64,000 nt of DNA from Ignavibacteria bacterium (GTDB lineage Bacteria; Bacteroidota; Ignavibacteria; Kapaibacteriales; Kapaibacteriaceae). This document shows positions 16,020-25,422 of the stretch, in pieces. The notes below the pieces were generated by a model that was given only the letters and a program-made list of their open reading frames with translations, did not search any database and had not been told where the DNA came from. The translations under genes were made by a program, and so were the position numbers. The DNA lies in the NCBI GenBank assembly GCA_016707005.1, contig JADJIQ010000004.1:124001-188000 (forward strand). The letters are read 5' to 3'. Each line of letters opens with the position of its first letter. Position 1 is the stretch's first letter.

Positions 16020-18074
16020 TCATTCGATCATGATCCCCATTGTTCGTCGCCTACCATTCTTGATCAACGTGAGATAGATGAGTCCGTGCACGTCTTCAGG
16101 AACGGACGTACTGAGTTGACTCCCTGTTCGCACGCCATCGTGCGGAATTGTTTTGCCGAGCAGATCGGTCAGGATCAACTCATCGACTTCAGCGAAGATC
16201 TGACGTCCGCGCACGGAGTATTGTGGTTCGAATGGACCAAGAAGACGCACTCTTCCCTGCTCATCGCATAAACCATCAAGCGTGAATCGTCCGTGTTCGA
16301 GAACGAGATCGCGTGTTGTAGTATCGAGCTGGACGCTATCGATCCGAAGAATGATCTGCGAAGAATCGCCCAGGGCAACTCTGGCGCTTGACCTTCTGTA
16401 GGTTGTTCCCGCCCGCGCATTCAACGTGAACGGAAACTCCATCGAGATCACGGTATCGTTGATACGTCTCGATCTGCGGATGGGGATCAACGTGGTGGCT
16501 CTCATTGATACATGCACGATGCCATTCACTGTTCGTTGGTTTATGGGTTCCGCTCTGATCCGAATGTAGAGATCAACGGTGTCTCCGGGAGCCCCATGCG
16601 CATTATCAGCTTGAACGATCAACTTCGGCAATGCTGACACGCGAGGAGAGATCAAGATCGAGTCCACAACGATACATCCGTCTTCGGTGGTTATCTCTAC
16701 CGTACACCACGTTGGCTGGTAGATCGGTCGTGTCTGCGCGCTGTTGCCGTTTGATGAGACGGAGTCAACGTTGTCAATCCAACGATAGCTGACACCGCCT
16801 GTTGCTGTTATGATCGTTGAGGTGCCTTCGGTAACGAGCGTGTCTCGTGCTTGCATTGCAACGCGCTGTGTTCGTCGTCTGCCCGTGGGTATGGAGCGTG
16901 CTGATGTTGAAGCTCCGTCTACCCCGGCTTGTGCACCGAATGCGATCCTCTCGGATAGTACGTCACACGTAGATGTGCCGCCTGCTCCACCGATGACGGA
17001 TTCTGTAAATGAGGTTGCAACACGGCGACTGCGAAAAGCAGATACGCCGCCCCCTCCACCGCCACCCGGACCGTAATGAAAGAGCACGCCGCTAGTGCTT
17101 CCGCCGTTGCCACCGCTCACGATCACAGAGGAACGTCCCACGGCAGAGTCTACGTTGAGAATGATGGTTCCGCCGCTCCCGCCACCTCCTGCGCCATCTT
17201 CGTAGGCATTCTGTGCTAGACCGCCTTGTGCGGTGAATGACGATCTCTGTCCGAGAATGAGGATGGGAGCGGAGATGAGAATGATGCCACCACCGTGACC
17301 CCCTCGTGTTCCATGAAAGTCATTCTGATGCCCGCTTCCACCGCCGCTGCCAATGAAGATCCGTGTAGCGCTGCTGGTATCTTCAACAGACGTGCCACCG
17401 CTACCACCACGAGGAAGTTGTCCATAGGCAGATGTTTGGTCGCCTCCCCTTCCGCCTGCACCCGCAAGAGCACCGCCGCCACCACCTGCATTTCGTGCCC
17501 ATCCACCTCGGGCGGCTCCGGGCCCTTCTCCGGAACACCGGTTATCGTTGATGTCGATAGTGTCCATCAACGCTGCGGTGTCGAGCGTATTGATGCCAAC
17601 ACGTCCGCCCCTGCCACCGCAGGCATCCGCATTCACAACTCCATCTACGATCAACGTGTCCTTGCATTCGAGTGCAATGACGCCTCCCCACATTCCGTTC
17701 CACGGCATCGTGCGAAGCGTGTCAGTGATCATTGCCGTTTTTGCCGTGAGAATCCGCACTGCTTGCAGTCCACTCCGCGCATCATAGGTATGCACACGAG
17801 AGGTTTCCAGGTAGACAACTGAGCCGATGACGGTATCCACCACGCTGTATTCGCAGAGCCCAACGAATCGATTGTCGTTACTCGTTGTTTGGTGTAGGAG
17901 GATCTTGTCGCCGCGATGAAAGATCGACGCGTCAAGCACAACCATTGTTCGACGGCACTGATCCAGTTCAATGACAGCTGAAGAACGTTGTTGATATCCC
18001 GTCCACATCATCTGTGACGTGCAATTCAACGTAGACAGGAGCGTAACAAGGATCAGTATGATAGTGTTCGCCAT
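16020..18074 (-). CDS. Glycine-rich secreted surface protein with T9SS-like C-terminal domain
   Basis: 684 residues. Signal peptide 1-20 (LILVTLLSTLNCTSQ), then a beta-rich region, a very glycine-rich domain at about 150-380 (repeated GGGG, GGSGG and GGRGG blocks between short beta strands), a region with an Ig-like break (about 400-470), a Big-like domain, and a tail with ILTDLLGKTI and LIYLTLIKNG that resembles the type IX secretion sorting domain. The ATG at 18074 has GAGGAG 8 nt upstream inside the previous gene, overlapping it by 22 nt. Last gene of a four-gene surface cluster. Probably an adhesin or surface-layer component; this is inference. Confidence 0.75.
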   Translation of the reverse strand: MANTIILILVTLLSTLNCTSQMMWTGYQQRSSAVIELDQCRRTMVVLDASIFHRGDKILLHQTTSNDNRFVGLCEYSVVDTVIGSVVYLETSRVHTYDARSGLQAVRILTAKTAMITDTLRTMPWNGMWGGVIALECKDTLIVDGVVNADACGGRGGRVGINTLDTAALMDTIDINDNRCSGEGPGAARGGWARNAGGGGGALAGAGGRGGDQTSAYGQLPRGGSGGTSVEDTSSATRIFIGSGGGSGHQNDFHGTRGGHGGGIILISAPILILGQRSSFTAQGGLAQNAYEDGAGGGGSGGTIILNVDSAVGRSSVIVSGGNGGSTSGVLFHYGPGGGGGGGVSAFRSRRVATSFTESVIGGAGGTSTCDVLSERIAFGAQAGVDGASTSARSIPTGRRRTQRVAMQARDTLVTEGTSTIITATGGVSYRWIDNVDSVSSNGNSAQTRPIYQPTWCTVEITTEDGCIVVDSILISPRVSALPKLIVQADNAHGAPGDTVDLYIRIRAEPINQRTVNGIVHVSMRATTLIPIRRSRRINDTVISMEFPFTLNARAGTTYRRSSARVALGDSSQIILRIDSVQLDTTTRDLVLEHGRFTLDGLCDEQGRVRLLGPFEPQYSVRGRQIFAEVDELILTDLLGKTIPHDGVRTGSQLSTSVPEDVHGLIYLTLIKNGRRRTMGIMIE

Positions 18075-19471
18075 CGCTGGATCTCCTCGTCGTACCAGAG
18101 TATGGCCGACGCATCTTGTGGGAGGAGCAGATCATTCGCCCCCTGCAGTCTGAATCTGTTCTCAGGAAGAGAGCCTGCCCCCTCGTTCGTTAGTCGAAGT
18201 ACTCCGGCTGTTGCTATGATGACCATGATCCGTCCGGGCCTGCCCCCTGCACAACCGGTTAGCTCGGTCACTGTGGCATCAGCAGCGATCCGCACAACGG
18301 TCGATCCGCTTGTTGGATGGTTGTTCACTACTCCTGGCCCGGGAGCGAGTTCTTCTGCACCAGTGATTGCCATTGAGTTGGCCTCGACGTGACCGCTGGC
18401 ATGGAGGTCGTAGACATAGGTGCGCGTTTGACCGTTGTAACCGCTCGCAGTTGACCTCGTGAGTTGTAGGGGGCGAGCATCATCGCTGCTTCCGAGATAG
18501 ACGTCACCACCCAACGCAACGATCGAGAGATCTTTCTCATCGGTCACAAAAAACCCGCCGATAGCAACAGCTCTCCCCGGTGCATAGGCCGTGGCTGTTC
18601 CGATGATGCCGATCGATGTACCTGCATGTGACGTTCCGGATGCGTCGGATCGTGCCAGTACGCCAACGCTTGTGGTCAGTGTTCCGCCTGTTCCACCTCG
18701 TACCGAACTTCCCATCGCGCCAATGATGGTGTCTGCGGAGATGGTGGAATTTGTTGCAGCGTGACCTCGTACGCCAACACGTTCGGTTGGCGGAATATTC
18801 GTGTACGATGATGATTGCGAGAGCCCGATCACGCCTGCGCCATTGGTATTCGCCGACGCCAGAACACCAATGTGCGCCGTACCGGATGCGACCACCTCAA
18901 TGCCACGTCGAGGCGGTGTTGTTCCCCCGATCTCCAATGCCGTTCCGTTTCCTGTAGAGAGAGCATTGTAACGCAGACCGGTGCCACCTGTGATGTCTAT
19001 TCCGGTTGAGAGCGTTGGTCTCGTTGATCCAAGTGGTCCGCCGATGCGGATCCCCGTTCCGGTTCCATTTGATGTGCTTTGCAAGACAACGGCCGCATTC
19101 TCCGTACCACTCGCTCCGATGTCTGATACAAGGAGCCCCGTACTTGCTGACGTACCTAGCAGTGAGATCACAAGTCCCATCCCACCTGTTGGGTCAAGCG
19201 CACCGATACGCATACGTTCATTTGATGCGGCACCAACGAGGTTTCCTAAACTCAACGGTCCACGAATCCATGTAGTGGCGGCAGCATCGATCTCCAATGC
19301 ACGGATCGACCCGCTGTCGCCGGCGAGAAACCGAATCGGTTGTCCCGCCGGCGCGCGTTGTGCGATGAGTAGCGGCATTGCTGCTACTGACTCCAGCCGG
19401 GTTGTACTGAATCCCTGTGCAGACAGTCGCAAGCTGCATGAGATCAGTACGATGGTGGCGAGGTAGAGCAT
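18053..19471 (-). CDS. Tail-fibre-like secreted repetitive beta protein
   Basis: 472 residues with a signal peptide (about 1-18, ending LSAQG). The body is built of short Gly/Thr/Ser-rich beta segments with recurring IG, GTG and GI.I.GG patterns, as in trimeric fibres. The C-terminus (NRFRLQGANDLLLPQD, then WYDEEIQRWRTLSY) matches the end of bacteriophage tail-fibre-like proteins found in many Bacteroidota genomes, where a terminal ILWYD...RW segment closes the fibre. No other phage genes are present, so a cellular surface fibre is more likely. It follows the next upstream gene by 9 bp. Confidence 0.75.
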   Translation of the reverse strand: MLYLATIVLISCSLRLSAQGFSTTRLESVAAMPLLIAQRAPAGQPIRFLAGDSGSIRALEIDAAATTWIRGPLSLGNLVGAASNERMRIGALDPTGGMGLVISLLGTSASTGLLVSDIGASGTENAAVVLQSTSNGTGTGIRIGGPLGSTRPTLSTGIDITGGTGLRYNALSTGNGTALEIGGTTPPRRGIEVVASGTAHIGVLASANTNGAGVIGLSQSSSYTNIPPTERVGVRGHAATNSTISADTIIGAMGSSVRGGTGGTLTTSVGVLARSDASGTSHAGTSIGIIGTATAYAPGRAVAIGGFFVTDEKDLSIVALGGDVYLGSSDDARPLQLTRSTASGYNGQTRTYVYDLHASGHVEANSMAITGAEELAPGPGVVNNHPTSGSTVVRIAADATVTELTGCAGGRPGRIMVIIATAGVLRLTNEGAGSLPENRFRLQGANDLLLPQDASAILWYDEEIQRWRTLSY

Positions 19472-19480
19472 CAGAATCGA

Positions 19481-20386
19481 TCAGAACGGGTGAACCAACA
19501 ACCAAGCGATTTTGTCGGCTGTACCCAGAGCCGCGGATGTTTCTACCGTTATCGTGTCGTTGACATCATCGATGGCCGTGATGCTGATACCGATGGTTGT
19601 CCCGGGTGGATTGATCATTGTCACAACAGGGATCGAACCGCTCGTGATGTTCGTTCCCATTGGAATCACATGTACAAAATTTCCAACGACGGGAACGAAG
19701 ATCCCTCGAACGATATTCTGGAGTGGTCTTGTCCATGACATTGTGCCGGTGGTTGTGCTCGTGAGCACCATTCCATCAGATAGCGGAGGCGCGTCAGGCA
19801 AGGTATAGGTAATGTCTGCTGCCTGCGTGGTTGCACGAAAGGCCGTATAGTTCAGACCGCCGGCCGATGGTTCTCCAAAGCGGAGTTCTGTAGGGAGACC
19901 GGAGTTTGAAAGCAGTACATTCTTCCCGATGTCAACCGGAGCGCGAGGTGTAGTGGTACCAATAGCAATGAATCCTTGGCCTGGACCAGCAACACCAACC
20001 AATCGCAGTGCCTCGGTGCCATTTGCCGCAAGGACAAGATCTTGTGCATTGCTTGTTCCGAGATACTGTTGAGTGGCTCCCGTACCGCCGGTGGTGATCG
20101 ACGTACCGTCGAGCTTCCAGAATGACGCATTTGTCCATTCCAACGTGGCGGTTGATCCCGTTACATTCTGGATCGTCAGTGCCTGTCCGGCGGCTCCTGC
20201 AACCGGTGGAAGCGACATCGTATAACCTGTGACGCCGGTAGAAGGAAGTGTGAGCGAAACTGTTGCCGGTTGGCCGTTTCGAAGATTCAGAGTTCCGGTG
20301 GTCTGACTCTGACCATAAAGCAGCGGGGTACCGATGAGAATGATCATGTACATCATGATCGTCGACAAGGTCTTGTGCGTGTTCAT
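19481..20386 (-). CDS. Secreted tail-fibre-like protein
   Basis: 301 residues from the ATG at 20386, with AGGA about 6 nt upstream (an open frame extends to 20521 without a signal-like start). Signal peptide about 1-26. It contains WKLDGTSITTGGTGATQQYLGT (broken here by NAQDLVL and ANGTEALRL), a pattern recalled from fibre-like proteins of Bacteroidota that list an object and its default state. The last 90 residues are a compact beta domain ending AWLLVHPF. It is in the middle of the cluster and probably assembles with its neighbours. Confidence 0.7.
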   Translation of the reverse strand: MNTHKTLSTIMMYMIILIGTPLLYGQSQTTGTLNLRNGQPATVSLTLPSTGVTGYTMSLPPVAGAAGQALTIQNVTGSTATLEWTNASFWKLDGTSITTGGTGATQQYLGTSNAQDLVLAANGTEALRLVGVAGPGQGFIAIGTTTPRAPVDIGKNVLLSNSGLPTELRFGEPSAGGLNYTAFRATTQAADITYTLPDAPPLSDGMVLTSTTTGTMSWTRPLQNIVRGIFVPVVGNFVHVIPMGTNITSGSIPVVTMINPPGTTIGISITAIDDVNDTITVETSAALGTADKIAWLLVHPF

Positions 20387-20427
20387 ACTACGTCCTGCAA
20401 TGAATTGGATAATGTGAAACGTGGTGA

Positions 20428-21153
20428 TCAACGTCTGATCTCCCACAGTATCTGTTCGGTGTTCAGAAGTGGTGCAGAGGTCACAAAGACCATCGTGTTT
20501 GTTGTTGTATCGATGGTGCAACCGGCCTGTATTGTTGTAGTGCCTGCAGACACTCGAAACGTGACATCGTGCTCAGAACGAAGTGTTGTTTTCGGCTGAA
20601 TCCGGAACGTGTACTCGGTTCCCGTGCCAGTGATCACACCTTGCTCTGCGATCGCTGAATCCCGTTCCACCATGATGATCGATCCGTTCCGTGTGATCCT
20701 CACACCGTCGCCACCAACAAGCTTCACGTTCCCCGCCACCTCATTGATCGAGGTAACGATGCCGGTCACATTCGGCGAAAGTCGTTCAGCCACTTCAGCG
20801 AATGCCGAGGCTCGTGCAAATGCTTGGGGCAGTAGTGGAGTGCGCGGAGAGCGTTCCGGCGATCCATCCACACTGATGCCCAGGAACACAGCTCCCCTAT
20901 CAAACGCGTTCAGCGGTAAGGGGCTTGTGGTTCCAAGGATCAACGTTGCCTCGCCATTGCTGAGGTCTACCGTGAGGTCTTCTTGGGCGAGTGATGTGCC
21001 CCCTGACGGCACATCGTACCACTGAACAGTGATCGCATGTGGACCATCCGGGGTCTGCGCGTCACCGAGTGAAAGTCGTACCTCAACCGTTGCGGCGATC
21101 TGTGCCGTGAGAATGGCTGGGACGAAGAGGAAGAAGAAAAATGCTGATCGCAT
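20428..21153 (-). CDS. Secreted fibre-associated protein
   Basis: 241 residues. Signal peptide about 1-18 (FFFFLFVPAILTAQ). The next 100 residues follow a pattern common ahead of fibre proteins in FCB genomes: a strand with DGPHAITVQWYD, PSGGTSLAQEDLTVDLSNGEATLILG, then FLGISVDGSPERSPRTPLLPQAFARAS. The C-terminal 100 residues include VTSINEVAGNVKLVGGDGVRI, split by a Val/Gly-rich stretch, and end ILWEIRR. AAGGA precedes the ATG at 21153. First gene of the four-gene cluster; 41 bp separate it from the next. Confidence 0.72.
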   Translation of the reverse strand: MRSAFFFFLFVPAILTAQIAATVEVRLSLGDAQTPDGPHAITVQWYDVPSGGTSLAQEDLTVDLSNGEATLILGTTSPLPLNAFDRGAVFLGISVDGSPERSPRTPLLPQAFARASAFAEVAERLSPNVTGIVTSINEVAGNVKLVGGDGVRITRNGSIIMVERDSAIAEQGVITGTGTEYTFRIQPKTTLRSEHDVTFRVSAGTTTIQAGCTIDTTTNTMVFVTSAPLLNTEQILWEIRR

Positions 21154-21198
21154 GACGGTCCTTGAGGAGTCGTGTTGACTTCCTCGTGCCGTCAGCTA

Positions 21199-21525
21199 TC
21201 AGAAACGTGACATTTCGCTTCGCTTTTTTTGTGTTGCCAGGACCAAACACCAGATCGCGGAGATCGCTAATCCCCCTACTTCACGCTCGATCTCACCATC
21301 CCACCACCGTCCGCTCGTTTGTCCGAACAACACTACTGCCCAGATGGTATAGACCAGAGCGCAGGCAGTAGCTCCGATCCGCGGCACTCTCCCAGTGGCT
21401 CGTAACACGCTGAGAAGGGCGCAAGCCCCATACGCAGCTATCCAGATCAGGCCATCTGCGTCGTTGAACTGCACAACTGTGAATCCGATGAAGACGGCCG
21501 CCATGGCCCATGAGATCACACGCAT
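21199..21525 (-). CDS. TMEM220-like small membrane protein
   Basis: 108 residues with about four transmembrane helices. The motif VVQFNDADGLIWIAAYG near the N-terminus is the Q-x-N-D-x-D...W...Y pattern of the TMEM220 family. A GGAG site lies 5 nt before the ATG. The family has no established function in bacteria. It ends 45 bp before the first gene of the surface cluster and may be transcribed with it. Divergent from the aldo/keto reductase with 62 bp between starts. Confidence 0.75.
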   Translation of the reverse strand: MRVISWAMAAVFIGFTVVQFNDADGLIWIAAYGACALLSVLRATGRVPRIGATACALVYTIWAVVLFGQTSGRWWDGEIEREVGGLAISAIWCLVLATQKKRSEMSRF

Positions 21526-21587
21526 CTGAACTCCAAGTGTCTATCCGTAGTTTGGTCGGCATAAACTACCACACAGAGGAACATCCC

Positions 21588-22607
21588 GTGAACTATCGTC
21601 TATTTGGTCGCAGTGCAATGCGCGTTTCTGAACTCTGTCTCGGAACAATGACCTTTGGCAATGATTGGGGTACCGGAAGCGACTATGAAACCTCGAAGAA
21701 GGTCTTTGATGCCTATGCAAATGCCGGTGGCAACTTCATCGATACGGCCAATCGATACACGGAGGGTACCAGTGAGACCTATCTGGGTGACTTCCTTTCT
21801 GCAGATAGAGATCATTTCGTAGTGGCAACGAAATACACGCTGTATACGCGGATGGGTGACCCAAACTTTGCCGGCAATCATCGCAAGAATATGGTCAGGG
21901 CCCTGGATGAATCGCTAAAGCGATTGAAGACCGATCATATCGATCTGTACTGGGTTCATGCTTGGGATGATACCATGCAGCCAGATGAACTCATGAGGAG
22001 TCTGGAATACCTTGTCTCCAGCGGCAAGGTCCTCCACATCGGGATCAGCGACACACCTGCGTGGATCGTGTCGTGTTGTAATTCTATCGCTGAACTGCGC
22101 GGTTGGAGCCCCTTTGTTGGACTTCAAGTCGAATACTCACTTGTGAACCGAGACGCAGAGAGAGATCTGCTGCCAATGGCTCAAGCGTTCGGACTCACTG
22201 TTACGCCGTGGTCCCCGCTCGGAGCCGGAGTTTTATCGGGAAAGTACCTCCAGACGAAGTCCGTAGAAGGTGTTCGGCTTAAGCCTGATAGCCTCCGCCT
22301 TTCCGAGCGAAATCTTCGTATCGCCTCAGTCGTTGCTGAAGTAGCAGCCGAACTCGGTGTGAGTTCGCCACAAGTTGCATTGGCATTTCTCCGGAAGCAT
22401 CAACCCGGCGTGATCCCGATCATCGGTGCACGCAATGAAAAGCAGTTGCTGGACAACCTAGGCTCCCTAGATGTAGTGTTATCCGCAGATCACATGCAGA
22501 GATTGCGTGAGGTGAGTTCAGTGGTCTTGGGGTGGCCGCATGACTTTCTTGCGGGTGAGAACATCCAGAACCTTATGTTCGGCGGAACACGATCACAGAT
22601 CCGGTGA
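21588..22607 (+). CDS. Aldo/keto reductase
   Basis: 339 residues from a GTG at 21588 with AGAGGA about 8 nt upstream; an ATG at 21510 opens the frame but adds 26 non-family residues. NADPH-dependent reduction of carbonyls by a TIM barrel. Catalytic tetrad visible: Asp and Tyr in FIDTANRYTEG, Lys in VATKY, His in YWVHAWD. The start YRLFGRSAMRVSELCLGTM is typical of the AKR/YajO-like group. The C-terminal cofactor loop is PIIGARNEKQL. Substrate cannot be told from sequence. No operon partner: a secreted protein follows after 45 bp. Confidence 0.92.
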   Translation: MNYRLFGRSAMRVSELCLGTMTFGNDWGTGSDYETSKKVFDAYANAGGNFIDTANRYTEGTSETYLGDFLSADRDHFVVATKYTLYTRMGDPNFAGNHRKNMVRALDESLKRLKTDHIDLYWVHAWDDTMQPDELMRSLEYLVSSGKVLHIGISDTPAWIVSCCNSIAELRGWSPFVGLQVEYSLVNRDAERDLLPMAQAFGLTVTPWSPLGAGVLSGKYLQTKSVEGVRLKPDSLRLSERNLRIASVVAEVAAELGVSSPQVALAFLRKHQPGVIPIIGARNEKQLLDNLGSLDVVLSADHMQRLREVSSVVLGWPHDFLAGENIQNLMFGGTRSQIR

Positions 22608-22652
22608 TACACTCATGTCAGCGTGATCCGCTGAACACAGAAAGGTAAAGGC

Positions 22653-23009
22653 ATGGTACGTCGAGTACAACGTTTGTTCTTAGGCAGTATCCTCATCGGT
22701 ACTGTGATTCTCCTCGCATCTTTCGGCGTGCAGTCTCAGGATGAAGCCGCTCTCTTCTCAACGAAGAAGCAAGTAGGAACGATCTCGTTCCAAATCACCA
22801 AGGACAGCAGCGCACATGTGGATCTGATGAAGTATAAGGTCACCGGATCTGCACCCCTTTCGCGCATTCATGGAGATACGCTCCTCCAGAGTTCCGATCT
22901 CATGGCTGTGAAGATCACACCATGGCCTGGTTACCAGCCATCAACGATCTCCGTTCCAAAACAAGGGATCACCGATCAGCCGGTTCTTGTGATCCTGATC
23001 AACGACTAG
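22653..23009 (+). CDS. Small secreted protein of the duplicated cyclase module (copy A)
   Basis: 118 residues; signal peptide about 1-28 (hydrophobic core LGSILIGTVILLASFGV). No known family. The last residues GITDQPVLVILIND resemble the end of the 153-residue protein at 24961-25422 (GVADQPVRVITTEID), so the two are probably paralogues. AAAGG precedes the ATG. Its 3' end overlaps the convergent TPR-cyclase by 11 nt, and its terminator lies inside that gene. Confidence 0.65.
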   Translation: MVRRVQRLFLGSILIGTVILLASFGVQSQDEAALFSTKKQVGTISFQITKDSSAHVDLMKYKVTGSAPLSRIHGDTLLQSSDLMAVKITPWPGYQPSTISVPKQGITDQPVLVILIND

Positions 23010-24876
23010 AATTCACCCAATACGTTGTCATAAGCCCCTTGCCTCGTATGTCAAGGGGCTCTCTTTTTTCTAGTGAGAATTCCTGATGCATGGCAAGCTT
23101 CTGCGCAACATCTGCGGTGCACAGAATTCTGCCTGGATGAGAATGTTCTTCCATACGTGCGGCAACGTTCACAGTATCGCCCCATACATCATAGGAAAGC
23201 CGTGAACCACCCATTACGCCGGCGATCACCGGGCCAGAATTGATCCCGATGCGAAGCTTTCTAGCATCGACGGGAAGGTCAGCATTTCCAGAAACGATCT
23301 CCAGCGCTGCTCGCACCATATGCTCCGTGTGGTCGGAGCTATGGGATGTTGCACCGCTGATGGCCATGTAGGAGTCACCGATAGTTTTGATTCGTTCACA
23401 GCCGTATCGAGAAAAGACACCATCAAGGCTTGTGAACAGCGACTCCAACCATTGAACAAGAACCTCCGGAGTCTGCGTCGAGGCCATCTCGGTGAAACCC
23501 ACAACGTCTACGAATAGGATCGTCACATCAGTAATGCGGTCAGCGATCCGTGTCTCTCCAGACATAAGCCTGTCGGCAATATGCTGTGGTACCACAGCGT
23601 TCAGGATCTTCGTTCTCTCTTCATCCCGCTGCCGTATCGTTTCGCGTTCGTTGTCGAGTCGGGAGCGGAAGGACGTGAGTTCGATCGTACGTTCAACCTC
23701 CTTCTCGTAGACCATCTTCTGTATACGATCGCACTCGGACTGGACCCGGTAGGCCTCTTCCCAGCGTTCTTCAGAGACATACCAATCAACTAGGTCCTTG
23801 GCGTAGATGATCGCCATGTGGTGGTCTTCGATCGCGATCAGAGCATCAAACACGGTGTGGAGTCGTGAAATAGCCTCGGATCTCGATCCTTCTGCCCATT
23901 CGATATCGGCCAGTGTGGCCTGCACCTCGTTAGTGAGTGGATGTCCAGGATTCAACTGTACAATGGAAAGCGCCTCGAGTGCAGCTGTGCGCGCCAAACT
24001 GAGTTCATCGAGTACTTTCTGGAGTCCGGCAATGCCGATCAACGACCTGATCTGTGCATCAACGTTCGACGTTGACACCGCGAATGCGTGTGCTGCTGAA
24101 TACGCTAAAGCCGACTCAGAAAACCGCTCAAGTCGCTTGAGCGCGATCGATCGATTCAGGAGAACTGCGCTGTTGAGAGCCGGGCGTGAGAGCACGATAG
24201 GATCTTCGACCAAAAGATCATAGACCGTTAATGCCTCTTCATTCCTGCCGACGTTTTGGTACAACGATGCCAGATTGATCCGTGTTGTGATGAGACTTGT
24301 CTCTGACCCAGGCATCGTTGAAAATGTAAGCAAACACTGTTCATACATGGTGATCGAACGGACCACATCACCAGTTGCAACACTTGCGTGGGCCATGTTA
24401 GCATAGATCTTTGCCGCCATAACCTCGTCCTGCTCCTCCAATGCCAGTTGATGAGCTATCTCAAAGGAACTCATTGCGTCAGAAAAACGCTGAAGTCCTA
24501 GGAAGACGAATCCCCTCTTCTGATGCAGAGCGATCAACTCTTCGCTATCTGCTTCAGGGTGTGATGTCATCGTCTCGTCAAGAACCGTAAGGGCCTCACC
24601 CAATGAACCGGCGTCCAAAAGCACGTGGGCACGTAGCAGAGCCGTGGCGATACTATACGGTGAGGTCCTTCCAAGCCTACGCTCGTCAAAGAGGCTTTGC
24701 AGAAGAACCAACGTCCCATCGAGATCATGGACGACGTATCTCTCGAGTGCTAGGCACAGCGCAGGAACAGGTGGGACTTGCAGGTCTGCATCCCCACTAC
24801 GAAACCTGTCCAGAAGGACGGAGATCTTCTTCGGGTCCAGAAATAGCAGTGTGGAACGAAGATTGTTGGAAGACAT
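22999..24876 (-). CDS. TPR-repeat class III adenylate cyclase (copy A)
   Basis: 625 residues, no transmembrane segment. Residues about 1-400 are TPR-like helical repeats, followed by a coiled-coil linker and a class III cyclase domain at about 450-625. Both metal Asp are present (FVD 457, IGD 501), as are the adenine-selecting Lys 497 (KTIGD) and Asp 563 (YDVWG), and the catalytic Asn 570 and Arg 574 (TVNVAARM). All six predict ATP as substrate and a working enzyme. The ATG at 24876 is plausible. The last codons (GKGLMTTYWV) hold the terminator of the opposite gene. Closely similar to the gene at 25379-27355. Cytoplasmic cAMP signalling with a protein-binding TPR input is inferred. Confidence 0.88.
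   Translation of the reverse strand: MSSNNLRSTLLFLDPKKISVLLDRFRSGDADLQVPPVPALCLALERYVVHDLDGTLVLLQSLFDERRLGRTSPYSIATALLRAHVLLDAGSLGEALTVLDETMTSHPEADSEELIALHQKRGFVFLGLQRFSDAMSSFEIAHQLALEEQDEVMAAKIYANMAHASVATGDVVRSITMYEQCLLTFSTMPGSETSLITTRINLASLYQNVGRNEEALTVYDLLVEDPIVLSRPALNSAVLLNRSIALKRLERFSESALAYSAAHAFAVSTSNVDAQIRSLIGIAGLQKVLDELSLARTAALEALSIVQLNPGHPLTNEVQATLADIEWAEGSRSEAISRLHTVFDALIAIEDHHMAIIYAKDLVDWYVSEERWEEAYRVQSECDRIQKMVYEKEVERTIELTSFRSRLDNERETIRQRDEERTKILNAVVPQHIADRLMSGETRIADRITDVTILFVDVVGFTEMASTQTPEVLVQWLESLFTSLDGVFSRYGCERIKTIGDSYMAISGATSHSSDHTEHMVRAALEIVSGNADLPVDARKLRIGINSGPVIAGVMGGSRLSYDVWGDTVNVAARMEEHSHPGRILCTADVAQKLAMHQEFSLEKREPLDIRGKGLMTTYWVNSSR
23033..23069 (+). terminator. Terminator of copy A secreted gene, inside the opposing cyclase
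   Basis: AGCCCCTTG at 23033-23041 pairs with CAAGGGGCT at 23052-23060, followed by CTCTTTTTTC. The arms are an inverted pair of the octamer AAGGGGCT. It lies in the coding region for the conserved GKG motif at the end of the cyclase on the minus strand. Confidence 0.85.
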
Positions 24877-24960
24877 ATTTTCCAGTACCTCTATAAACTG
24901 CTCTTTATCGTATGTTCAGTCGGGGTTGATGAATTTATCCACAATTGAGGGAATACGGTC

Positions 24961-25422
24961 ATGAGAGTTTCGCAAACGAGAGTCTTTGTAGTTGCTGCAT
25001 TTGCAGTGTTCGCTTTAGTGCATCTCATTGGATGTCAGGACAAGAAAGCTGAATCGACGCCAGGAACTGAATCGGTAGCCGTTGTGAAGGACTCGATCGG
25101 TGGTGGTGGACCGTCGATGTTGAGCTTTACTACGTATCGTGATATGGGTACGGTTGATTCGACCTTTTCCTATATGAACGATTCAACAAAGGCCGCTAAT
25201 AAGATCAGTCTAAAGACACGTACCGTTACCGGTACGGTGATTGCAGACTCTGTGTCGAACGGCTTTATCAAGACGCGTACACAGGTGACGTTTACGTCCT
25301 TTACACCTGCCTGGGTCTCGACGAAGACGATTGGATCGCCGCCTTCAACCGGTGTCGCTGATCAGCCTGTCCGTGTGATCACAACCGAGATCGATCCAGC
25401 TCTTCCTCCGTCGAAGAAGTAG
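24961..25422 (+). CDS. Small lipoprotein of the duplicated cyclase module (copy B)
   Basis: 153 residues. Signal with lipobox LIGC (about 22-25), so probably lipid-anchored. It is followed by a Ser/Thr/Lys-rich, beta-rich body with TVTGTVIADSVSN and a C-terminus containing GVADQPVRVITTEID, similar to the copy A protein. Function unknown. It starts 84 bp after the divergent copy A cyclase start and overlaps copy B cyclase by 44 nt at its 3' end. Confidence 0.7.
   Translation: MRVSQTRVFVVAAFAVFALVHLIGCQDKKAESTPGTESVAVVKDSIGGGGPSMLSFTTYRDMGTVDSTFSYMNDSTKAANKISLKTRTVTGTVIADSVSNGFIKTRTQVTFTSFTPAWVSTKTIGSPPSTGVADQPVRVITTEIDPALPPSKK

Noticed and set aside
16020..21153. Prophage or tailocin interpretation of the tail-fibre-like genes
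   Set aside because: No capsid, portal, terminase, sheath, baseplate or lysis gene is present, and the proteins have signal peptides.
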